Assembly (NCBI GenBank): GCA_019096195.1
Contig: JAGTXK010000119.1
Location: 496,001 to 560,000 of the forward strand
Source of the DNA: Boletus sp. NGJ
Taxonomy: Eukaryota; Basidiomycota; Agaricomycetes; Boletales; Boletaceae
Direction of reading: 5' to 3'
DNA: 64,000 bases
The notes under the pieces were generated by a model. That model had not been told where the DNA came from. It did no database searches and worked only from the letters and a program-made list of their open reading frames with translations. The stretch's first letter is position 1. The number at the start of each line of letters is the position of its first letter. Made by a program: the position numbers and the translations under genes. Shown piece by piece: positions 49,406-59,985 of this stretch.

Positions 49406-52400
49406 CCGAGTGGCATCTTGTAGGTGACATCGTTAGGCCCATCAGCTCTGCCGTCGTCATCCTCATCTGAAAACCTGGCAACTATATTGTATCGAAACCA
49501 ACCTCGATCATCTGAATGGCCACTTCATCATCGGCATCCATTGCATCAAGTCTTTGAAGATCAGTACCATGTGTATGGAGGGAATGTTACTAGTCACGCC
49601 GAGAAGAACTGATAAGGGGTGGCTGATAATGAAAACTCCGAAACTTTTATGTTCCGCCGAGGCCCAACTCCTACACATTCTGCGTCCGCCGTGATCAAGC
49701 TCAAAGTTTGAACGTCACGAACAGCATGCCCCTACCGTTGCTCCAGATCGCTTCACCGATGCCACTCACCAGAATCTCGACGCCGCTGTGAATAAAATTT
49801 ACCCACCTAACAGCATCACACTTCCTGGATCTCTTTCCATCTATGGCGCCCTTCTGTTCGTTGTCATTACTTTTGAGAACTCCGACAAGTTCTTCGACAC
49901 CAAGTACCATAGCTTTTCCGAGGCGGTCAAACTGACTGCCGGTAATGAAGAGCTGCGAAATATGCTCGCTTCCGCCTGGGAGCACAAATCATACCGCCAA
50001 ATTCGGAACCTCGGTATGTGTGCGATCAACTATGATGATTTCTGGTCAAGTTTATTGCCGTGGACGGTGGCACTGCATAGCAATCCTTTGCCGTAATGAC
50101 AATGACTCCTCGCTTCGTGAGTTTCGATGCAGCATATCTCCCGCTCTGTTCATTACTTGATCATGCACCCTAGAACCGCCCCTTACGAACGAGGCTCAGG
50201 AAAATTTGATGTTCGCGTTGACCAACCCTCCTTATATAGGTCGTGCTGTCGACGCTTTATACGAATATCTTAGGCGAAACCAACGCAAGTTCGCTGACCC
50301 CACGACTCGCGGGTATTATGCTAGGTTCTGTTCAGAGTTCAGAGTTCCGGAACAGGAAAGACGCGCACAATGATAGAGGTTTTCCTTCTTTTCACGAATG
50401 CCTACAACAGAGCGCTCATACATATTCATGTGTAGCTTGCTCGCAAAGGCGTCTTAGTGTTGTACATGAATCTTCGGCCTATCGCGGATCAATCTGGATT
50501 TCCTGTTCGCGATGACGTTCCCGCGTCGATCCTGAACGAAGACAGTGGTTCCCAGATGCACTATCATAACAATTGCTGTGCCTTTTTTTGCAGCCATCTT
50601 CAAACTTGTGTACGAGCATCTATCTGATCGAAAATGTGATGGCAAAGCTGCAGTCGAGGGCTGGAATAATGACTGGGACATACGGTCGTCACCTCGTGCC
50701 GGTCCTTTTGCTCGGCTGAAAAGCACATATGACGAGGTAGGCCTGGTGCAATATTAACTTCTTGATCACCTTTTGTTGACTGTGTGGTAGATCAAGAAGG
50801 ACATAAACAATGCCATGGGTGTGTAATACGCGAAGCTACTACTATGCTGCAGTGCTCATCCGTCGCAATTGCAATATCAGTTATCGACAACACGTCTGGC
50901 CGTTCAAATTCCGCTAGCGACTTCGCTGTACGACGCATGGTGGATAATCATACTAGAATGACTGGCTTATTCTCCTCAGCTTTTCCCGATGACGCGTCAA
51001 ACAAGCCAAAGCTAGTTATTCCCCTAGACGAAGCTCACCCACTGCAAGAGCTGAAAGAATTTCGTCGTGCAACCACACTTCTCCGGGTCATCCAGTCGTA
51101 TTCTGGAAATTCCTTCTCAGCCGCAGTATGGGTAATCTTTGCATCAACAACGTCGAAGGTCGCCCACTTTACGTCTCCACAAACATTGTGTACGTGCCAC
51201 ACTGCGTCTTTGCTATCTTGCTAACGGGTCTTGTAGCTAACTCCGCAAGAGTCTCAGTCCAGGGCGATTTATTATTCCCGCCATTTTCTGAGTTGGGGTG
51301 GGATCACCATGCTCCCCGTCTCGGTACTGTTCCATCGTCTGAGGTTGCTAAAGCAGAACATATTCCATGTTATGGCCGTCCTCTGTGAGTTTCTACCTCG
51401 TTTACATGATTCCCGGGGGGTGCCGACTATTCACTGACAGGTGGTTCTTGATGAAGCACCCCACGTTCGAACAGATGTTCAATCTCGCCACGCAAAAGCT
51501 AAGCGGGACTTCTCAGTACGACGCAACTGATTCACGTCAAGCACTTGCAGTCCTCGCGCAGAGATTTGGCCTCGATATCTGTTTCGGTCACCAAGACGCC
51601 GTTCGCTACGTAGAAACTTCTGTTGCGAGCCACCTCCGGGTTTGCATCACAACAACCGACGATTGTCTCTGGAGCTATACCACTTACCCATCCGAGCCAT
51701 TGCTGTCTTGTGCCGCCACGTTCTTATTGCACAGCACTGTTAACTCGTTGGAACGAACGTTGGCAATGCTGGTGACAAAAGTTGAGAACGGGATGATCGA
51801 CATTGGGCAACGTGACGAGCTCGTTGGCCGAATGCTTTGGCTCCTTGCGAAAGACCTCTTCGTTCTTGGCACACACAAGAACCGTAATACGGTTGTGCAG
51901 GGAAACGGGTTCGAGGCAGAGTTGATTCACTGCCAAATGATACCCGTTATCGCTTTTTTCGAGTTTGTATTCGGTGACAGTTTTCTGGTCTGAATGTCCA
52001 GGTGCCAGGAGCACATTCAAAGATGCATATGTAAACTTCTCTCGCTGGATTTCCATGGATGCCAACATCAGACAGAAAGAGAGAGATGGGAGGCCACTGG
52101 AGCAACTACCGTATGTTGTTTGGATTATCTCATCCAATCAATCATTGATGGCATATGCAGCTTGGATGAATGGACGTTGCGGCACTGGCAACGAACAAGT
52201 GCCGTGCAGTGTTGCTACAATCAGCCGCTCATCGACAAAATAATTCCCATCTACTTCAAATCTGGCGATCCCGAGAGTGGCATGTCCCAAATTCTTATAT
52301 CAGACAACGACCGCCTTTCCACAGATTCTTCGACGCTGTCCAGTATCGAAAGAACACATGACAGCATCGGTGGACCAAAGCACTTTCTGCACCGTCCCTA

Positions 52401-52563
52401 TATCGTGATCTTAGCCGACCTCGGCCTCCAGAAAGTTGGATTGGATTCGGTCACCTTCCCTGATGAATCTTCCCTGCGGCTGGGAAACGACATGGCGTGT
52501 CTTCGTATTCACCCGCTTGGATTCAGCCCCAAAACGTATACATTTTTACAGGACTTCCCGTAG
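49406..52563 (+). CDS. Large multi-exon P-loop NTPase-like protein, boundaries approximate
   Basis: Belongs to a large basidiomycete family of multi-exon proteins usually left as hypothetical; some relatives have been linked to Crinkler-type (P-loop NTPase plus nuclease) effectors, which I recall but could not check. Visible on the plus strand: a lead-in segment near 50173-50325 (FALTNPPYIGRAVDALYEYL), Walker A SSGTGKTRTM (50343-50372), then GVLVLYMNLRP (about 50450), Walker B LVIPLDEAHPL (51012-51044), FASTTSKVA and LLFPPFSELGWD, an alpha-rich part (51367-51993; GMIDIGQRDELVGRMLWLLAKD) and a C-terminal part ending at 52563 (TSAVQCCYNQPL, YIVILADLGL). The first exon is not defined; I give the region from the P450-1 flank onward. 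I cannot tell whether the copy is whole. It lies between two convergent P450 genes. Confidence 0.55.
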
Positions 52564-52723
52564 TGTTCAATATGCTGGAAACCTTGGTTCAAAGGCAAGG
52601 GATTCCGGGGAAACCATGTGCGCAATTGCTGCAGGACCAAGTTAGGTACGGGATGGCAAGGCACGGCACGTGACGTGGGAACGGTGGAGCTCTGTGACTG
52701 GCAAGATGCTACACTGACTGTTG

Positions 52724-52860
52724 CGGGTCACCTAGGGATTCAAAGGGGTTACAGTTCGGTTACACGCTCGATGAGAACACCTGCAGCTCTGTTCACCACT
52801 GTGGTATTTTCTTCTTTGTTTCCTCATATTTTGTAAGTCTTTATTCTTGCGACATAAGTA
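52724..52860 (-). repeat. Inverted-repeat arm R (P450-2 3' flank)
   Basis: Mirror partner of 49264-49405. In minus orientation it reads like the 3' flank of P450-1, including an AATAAAGACTTACAAAATA stretch, so it most likely descends from the same gene flank, with block D2 now between it and P450-2. Confidence 0.85.
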
Positions 52861-52941
52861 GTTCACGGTTTCAAAGGCTGGCGGCCTTGCAGACCTTTTT
52901 TGTGAGGAGTTAATTGGTGTAAAATACAGGTCGGAATCCAG

Positions 52942-53338
52942 CGGTTCTCGGTGTTCGTGTACCTATAACGAGTAAGCAGTGATCCGTCATTGTTCTCCAA
53001 ACATCAACGATGATCACTATTTAGTACTGTTGGAAGTTATATCGAGTTCGGACGGCGACCGGGAAGAATGAGTATATCGTATAAGAGGTAAGGTCTGATA
53101 AGTCGCTTTCATTTTCCTACGTACTACATCCCGCTTTCATTTCCTTTTCTTTACATAGACGCATACTTACTGGCCACGGCATAATTCACTATTAGACACA
53201 TCAAGGCAACCCTGTCGATCCGAGACTCGTGTCCACACAGTGAGAATGGTCATGTGCTGATCTCTCCATCTCCCCAGCCCCTTAAATCCCGCCAGCAGTG
53301 ATGAAATAGTGTCGAACGTGAACATACTAAATAATTAA
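52942..53338 (+). repeat. Duplicated block D2 downstream of P450-2
   Basis: Shorter copy of D1 (45573-46214), same orientation. It lies between inverted-repeat arm R and the P450-2 stop codon. Confidence 0.75.
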
Positions 53339-53379
53339 TGTCGTAAAGCGACTTCAGCATCTGTCAGTTCGCTCCAACC

Positions 53380-55749
53380 TCAGGCAACGTATGATCTAAC
53401 ACGCAGAGGTAACTTGCATCCCACCTCACCCGCAAGCGTCGGTCGGGGAAGAATACATGAGTCTTTCCCAATTTCAATCTTGGAATCGATACCATCACGC
53501 AACTCAAAGACGAAATTCTTGACGAGCACTGTGAGCACCGCCTACCACAAAATAAAACGCCGTCAGAATCAATGACCACCCTACACTGCAGCAACACACC
53601 TTGAACTCCGCCACGGCAAAATTCTTGCCCACACACGTCCTCGGCCCATCCACGAACGTGAGCAAGTGCCGATGTCCTTGAATTTCTCTGGCCTTGGCAG
53701 GTATTCCATTCCGACCGTGCGCGTCCTCGAGCCATCGGCTGGGCCGGAAGATTTTGGCGTCCTCACCCCAAATAGCGGCGGAACGATTCATAGATTCCAT
53801 CGAGTTAGTGACGAGGGTGCCTTTGGCGATGGTCAGGCTGTCGACCAGCTTGCCGGATTTCGTGCGGACTGGTTCGGAGAGTGGTATGACATCATCTTCG
53901 GCGGCCTATGGAGGTGGCATATCATCGACAATCATCGACAGCGTGGCATACACAATAGATCATGAGATGGGAGGAATAGAGAGGTGAATGGGGACGTACA
54001 ATACGTGTAAACTCGGCAATAGGCGGGTGAACACGGAGGATCTCATGGACGACGGCGTCGAGATAGGGAAGACTGTTTGTGAGTTCATCGTATGTTGGGT
54101 CTGCGCCATGCTCGAGGAGCTCCTTTCGCAGCTTTGTCTGCACATCCGGGTTACGCGAGAGCTCGAGCAGGGCCCACTAGGAGAGCGGTCAGTCGATATG
54201 CGGGAGAATGCATAGGTGGAATTTACGGTCAAGCTGACTAGTGTGGAAACACACGAGTCAGGATGCGTTCAAGGATATAGATATACAGCGAAGACACATA
54301 CTAGAAGTCGTGTCGTACCCTGCAAAGAGCACCACTTTCATCTATAAAACCAACGTCGACGACGGACCTGGATGACGGTTGCAAGGAAATTCATTTACCT
54401 GGGCTATGACTTCAGCTTTCGTCAAGTGGAATTCCGAATTTTCATTCGCCCCTTTAACTATTTTTCAAGTCAAGCAGGTCAGTGATGCATGCAAATGAAC
54501 CTTTGGAATAGATAACATACTGAGCAATCCAATAACAGACCTCTCTTCGTTGTCCCCGAATGCACCCATCTCCAGCTCCTTCTGTGTTCTGGCCAGCAAC
54601 GCATTCGAGATCTCTTCCATTCCAACGTTGAGCCTCTGGAATTGCCTTGAGCGTGAGGTAGGTATCCACGCAACTAACGGGAAGATCAGCCCTAAGAGAA
54701 AAATCACGTTGTCGAGGGTCATGGAGCGAAATATGCCGAATGCGTCAAAAAGTTCCGAGACGTATGCGTGCTTGCCTTCAAGCGTGCCAAAATTGTAAGA
54801 GAAACCTGCGAGACCGATAGTATCGAGTCTGCCACAGTAATTATGGATGTGTCACAAGAAGAACGTAAGGAGAACATACGATATGTGGTTCATCCTTCAA
54901 GATTAACAAGTCAGAGATCGGTGACGAAAGTACACAATGGCGTTTGACAAAACACACCAGTTTTGGACTTCGATGATAGCGCTATCCCCACCGCTCGACT
55001 CGATCAGAACATCCCAAGCTGCTTTCGCCTTGAAGCGAGTTGAATTTCAGATTAGATATGGACTACTCCCGTACAATGGAAATCTGACCTTGTACGCTGA
55101 GTCGTAGAAAATCGATGTTAGCTGCCGGATGGCAGCGATACTGAAAGCAGGGTTCAGAGACTTGCGTTGTCTGGCAAATTTAGTCAATGTTTCCTCCTAA
55201 GAATTATAGTGATTAAAATATGGGTATACCTCTTATGATCCTCTCCATGAGCCCATGCCAGACCTTTCCCAAACTGAATCCAAGCATCAACCACATTATA
55301 CGACGAGAGGGTCGTCCTCAACCACGTACCAAATTTGCAGTCGTTTTCTTGACAAACGGGGTCTGAATATACGTCCACGTGTCCTTGGAGTAAAAATGTG
55401 CGATCGCCTTGGGATCGCACAAGACGATGTTCTTACTCCCCAAGGTCGATGGGACCTCGTATACTGGACCATATTCCTGTGCCCACGCTTCATATATGGC
55501 GCCCGCGTCCTCAGCAAAAAGGATGCGCTTGCCAACGCCGTAGAGGATGCTCTCGCTTGGGGGTCCTCGCAACTGTGTAGTGCGGAGTTGCCGACGGAAT
55601 GTGCGGAGCCAACGAAGGAGGGTCCAAATTGCAGCGCAAGCCATGGTGGCATCGAGCGTATGCCACCGATATGGACGAAGGTGAGTTAGGACGGTGTCCA
55701 ATACCTCTGACGCCGTCCGGGCTGTGAAAAATAATATATCGAGCGACAT
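53380..55749 (-). CDS. Cytochrome P450 monooxygenase (P450-2)
   Basis: Paralogue of P450-1, facing it tail to tail. The start ATG is at 55749 (MSLDILFF) and the stop at 53382-53380. Exon 1 is 55749-55330 (420 nt, as in P450-1) and exon 2 is 55273-55230 (44 nt, as in P450-1). The 11-nt exon is 54237-54227, and all other junctions have counterparts in P450-1. Motifs: WAHGEDHKR in the C-helix, AGYDTTS in the I-helix (AGYETTS in P450-1), VVHEILRVHPP, and FVDGPRTCVGKNFA around the haem Cys. Exons 1-8 are clearly diverged from P450-1, while exons 10-11 and the intron between them are almost identical, pointing to gene conversion. No break found. Substrate unknown. A TATA-like box lies at 55823-55829. 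Confidence 0.93.
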
Positions 55750-55822
55750 AGTAAACGACAAAGTGTCAGTGGAAGAGAGGTGAGGTTTCAACTGTCGGAT
55801 ACGTTGTTAGACCTCCCGGATC

Positions 55823-55829
55823 CTTTATA
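55823..55829 (-). promoter_or_regulatory. TATA box of P450-2
   Basis: TATAAAG on the minus strand, 74 nt before the start codon, matching the position of the TATA box of P450-1. Confidence 0.55.
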
Positions 55830-57065
55830 TTCCTTCCGTGCCGTCTTTTAGAAACGGAAAGGCGAATGTGTTCGAATTTGGCGGAAGAAAAAAAAGGGAA
55901 AGCGACTGCGGAAATACTGCCGCCGTGGTCAACATGTTCCAGCATCATCCGAATGATCCGATACACTGGCATCACGAGGTGATAGGCGTTTACGCGGACG
56001 AGAGACGGGAGAGCAGTGCATGATCGTGGCTACCGAGGCATCGTCGCAAGAAAAGCATGTATAAGTGTGCGTGAGTTTCAGTTAACGGGTTCGCACTGTG
56101 GACTTGCTCAAGGCGGCTCAGTGAGATCTCCAATCGTGGATTATGCCGCGGTACGATGGTACACGTCTACAACGAAGGAAATGAAGTCGGCGGGACAAAG
56201 ACAGCGGCGTCACGCACCGGGATATTGGAGTGTCCATGTATCCTTGGCTCCTTGAACAACTCCAGGAGTCAGGATCCAGTCTGACTCATCCAGTCTGACA
56301 TCTGCATCCCGGTTTCCCGCGTCCGCGTTCATTATCATCATCAGCCCATACAAAGCCGATTTTCCATCACTTCCAAATGGCGCGAGGGTGATCCTAATGG
56401 TCGCCTTCGACGTTATTTCGTGCAGGTTGTCCTTTTTCTTTGTCGTTCTCTGCCCTCCTGCAGTCGAGTTTGATCACGGAACACGAAAAAGAGGCACCAA
56501 TTACGTTTCCCGCTTACTCCCATTGACCATCCGCAGCGAACTTATCTGCAACAAAGTGATCCATATTTGCGCGCTCTGTCCAGACCACCCGTCGTACTAC
56601 CATGGCGTCTCAGTACTTCATGCATGGGGCCGATCCCCATTACTCACCTCCAGCGCTGGCCGCTGCCCATTGCCGGGCTCAAGAGCACGCATCAACGAAC
56701 CGACGGGGCTTCATTTAAATTTGTCAGCGGTCTGACGTGTCGAGAGTCTAACCAATTAATCAAGGAATAGTGTCGGTCCGTATGCTGCACAATTAACGAT
56801 GCCGCATCACGAACGACCAAAATTGTACCCTGCATAATGTTCAGTATAATTCCATTAATTGGCCGTCTTGTCTGTTTTGATGTGAGCATGCTGTTCGTGC
56901 CCTGAATTCCCCTGCATCCTGTTACATTAAGCTTGAGGTGTCGAATCTCCTCATTGTGTGCACTCAAGTTTAGCAGAGACACTTTGTGTGATACAGAACA
57001 ATGAGAGCTCATAATCCTAGCTCACCCACTGAAGACTCTGGTTGGCAGCACTGTGGTTAGCTTGG
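55830..57065. other. Spacer upstream of P450-2
   Basis: No gene recognised. A 115-codon plus frame at 56388-56735 has no motifs and no supported splice structure. Confidence 0.4.
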
Positions 57066-57490
57066 ATCATGGAAACGTCAATCTCGAATTTGAGCCAATC
57101 ATGCAGCTCAACGTGAAGGACAATTCTTTGACAAGCACTGTCGGTACTACCTGCCAGGAGGTGTTGTCAAAATCAGCCACCATTACAACACAACACCCAC
57201 ACACCCTTGAGCCCTCCGTCAGTCCCAAAAAATTGGTATTCCATTCTGACGGTGCGCCGCATCCTCGATCCATCGGTTCGGTCGAAAGGCTTTGGCGACG
57301 TCCTCCCAAATTGCGGCAGAGCGGTTCATGGATTTCATCGAGACGGCTCGAATGAGTGTGCCTGTGGCGATCACGATTCACCAGGCTATCGACAAGCTCG
57401 GTTGATTTGGTGTGGATGAGTTCGGCGAGCAGGATAACATCGTCTTCGTCTTCGGCGGCCTGTCCATTATTGCACCAGAGTCCAATCGTC
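57066..57490 (-). pseudogene. Relic of a P450 C-terminal region (P450-4)
   Basis: On the minus strand the exon 11 region of the P450 family is recognisable in pieces: a stretch like AAEDxDDVI at the left end of the protein, then TELVDSL, a remnant of SMKSMNRSA-IW, a WxED-like remnant and, near 57110, VVPTVLVKELSF corresponding to the start of the last exon. The haem-loop sequence itself is not recognisable, and several frame changes separate the pieces. It is more diverged from P450-1 and P450-2 than these are from each other, so it is an older duplicate. Confidence 0.7.
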
Positions 57491-58661
57491 AATCAATCAT
57501 CAAGCATCAAGCATCGGAAAATCACCCCTTCGTTGTTTATTTTATTTTATTCAATTTGAATATGTCTCTTCCTTTTTTTGATATCATTGTCCAACGAGGC
57601 CTGTGCCACCCCTTGTTGGACAGTACGTACTACTACGTACGGGGAGAGTCACAGTCTCCTCGAGTTTGTTAGTAAGCGATAACTCCGTCCTGTCGGTGAA
57701 GAACGCAAAGTGACCATGTCTGCCTTTGGTGATGTGGAGGTAATATGCCTGCAAAACAGGTTTGTGAGCAAGTCCTTGCACTCTTCCACAACCATACAAG
57801 TTTGTCACTGAGGCCTGAGGCTTTGTCGTTCTCTGTATTTAAGTACTTATCATAACACTCTATGACACCAAGTCAGCAACACTATTCCAAGTCAATTGCT
57901 ATGCCGTCAGACCTCCAGACCTTCACCGGCATCACACCACCGCCAGCACCCCCACTCCCCCTCCAGGATTTTTCCAGAGGATATGTCTCTGTACAAATGG
58001 CCGCTGTGGTCCCAAAGCAAATATGGGGTCGAGTATGATCCCTCCTGGTGCCAATTACGGCCGCACTAAATATACAACAGAGGAACTTATTGCAGCACGT
58101 GAAAGTAGTGTGTTGCACACCTGTGCTCCGGTATGAAATCTATTCAGAGTATGTGTGGATAGGTTGATAATCTTGGCGCTACACACAGTGCGAAAGGCAG
58201 ACTCATATTATCTCTCTCCAACATTACTTACAACTTGAGTGTCGAGAAGTTGGATTCCTGAACGGTGAGTCATCGCAACCGACTCCCCTTCTCAAGTTCT
58301 CACCGGGATTACCAGACATCTTCTAGCCTGAGCCTTTAGTACTCAGTAACCCTGGCTATTGGGCCAATATGTAAGTGGGGCAATTTGTTTGGTGTAGATA
58401 AGAGAGAGGGGGGCAAAGAGAAATTGGGAAGTGTGTAGGCACCTGGTTGTAACTTAGGACGCAACGTGTCTCTTCCTTACTTCCCGCCACACCAGTCTCC
58501 AACACTTTCTGGCTTCAGGCCAGCAACACGTTCGAAATCTCCTCCCCAACTTTTGTTGTACAGAGTGGTGGTACTAAGCCCCCAAAAGGGTACAGTAGGA
58601 CGAAAAAAAAAAACGGAAGCAAAAGGAGAAAGATAAGTTAATCGACCTCGTTGTTCCGACC
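57491..58661. other. Spacer with possible P450 debris
   Basis: A 30-bp stretch near 58510-58540 (GGCCAGCAACACGTTCGAAAT) resembles the part of P450-2 exon 6 at 54588-54618 and may be another remnant. Otherwise no gene is recognised. Confidence 0.35.
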
Positions 58662-59985
58662 TCAGGCAACATACGGTTGTATACGCAAAGGTGGCTTGCA
58701 TCCCACATCACCCACGATGTTTGGTCTTGGAAGTACACCTCTCCCGATTTCGATTTTGGATCGATACCATCACGTAGCTCAAAAAACGAAATTCTTGACG
58801 AGCACCGTCAACACCACCTACCAAAAAAAAAACCCCGTCATCATCAATTGCCACTCTACACTGCACCCACACACGCCTTGAACTCCGTCACGGCAAAATT
58901 CTTGCCCAAACACATCCTCGGCCCATCCACGAACGTGAGCAAGTGCCGGTGCCCCTGAATTTCTCTGGCCTTGGCAGGTATTCCATTCCGACCGTGCGCA
59001 TCCTCGAGCCATCGGCTGGGCCGGAAGATTTTGGCGTCCTCACCCCACAGTGCGGCGGAGCGGTTCATGGATTTCATCGAGATAGCGATGAGGGTGCCTT
59101 TGGCAATCGTCAGGCTGTCGACCAGCTTGCCGGATTTCGTGCGGACTGGTTCGGAGAGTGGTATGACATCATCTTCGGCGGCCTATGGAGGTGGCATATC
59201 ATCGACAATCATCGACAGCGTGGTATACACAATAGATCATGAGATGGGATGAATAGAGAGGTGAATGGGGACGTACAATACGTGTAAACTCGGCAATAGG
59301 CGGGTGAACACGGAGGATCTCATGGACGACAGCGTCGAGATAGGGAAGACTGTTTGTGAGTTCATCGTACGTTGGGTCTGCGCCATGTTCGAGGAGCTCC
59401 TTTCGCAGCTTTGTCTGCACGTCCGGGTTACGCGAGAGCTCGAGCAGAGCCCACTGTGAAACCGTTAAGTCGATGCATGGAGAATGCATAGGTGGGATTT
59501 ACAGTCAAGCTGACTAGAGTGGAGATGTGTATGAGCCAGGATGCATTCGGGAATATACAGCGAAGACACATACTAGAAGTCGTTTCATACCCTGCGGTGA
59601 GCAACAGTTTCATCTATAAAACAAATGTCAACGGCGGACCTCGAGGACGGGTGCAACGAGATTCGTTTACCTGGGCCATGACCTCAGCTTTCGTCAAGTG
59701 GAAATCTGAATCGCTATACGCCCCCTTGACTATTTTTGAGTAGGTCAGTAACGCATGCAAATGATCATTTGGAATGGAACACGTACTGAGCAATCCAATA
59801 ATAGACCTATCTCCCTTGCCTTCGATTACACCTATCTCCAGCTTTTTCTTTGTTCGGGCCAGCAATACATCTTCCATTACCTCGTGCGTCGGGTGTACCC
59901 ACGCAAGGAAAGGGAAGAACCCCCAAAACAGAAAAAGGGCTTTATTGAGGACCGTGGAACGAGGGGAACCGCCAAATGTGCCCGT
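58662..59985 (-). pseudogene. Truncated P450 pseudogene (P450-3), recent copy of P450-1
   Basis: Homology to P450-1 starts abruptly at 59985, inside exon 6, so exons 1-5 and the ER anchor are missing. From there to the stop region at 58662 the exon plan, including the 11-nt exon (59503-59513), and intron sequences are nearly identical to P450-1; the intron before the 11-nt exon looks identical by eye. Within exon 6 a short segment is deleted around 59890. The last exon has an extra T in a T-run (near 58765-58770) and a second one-base change shortly after, so the end of the frame is disrupted. Haem loop FVDGPRMCLGKNFA is preserved. It is unlikely to make a functional enzyme. Confidence 0.9.
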
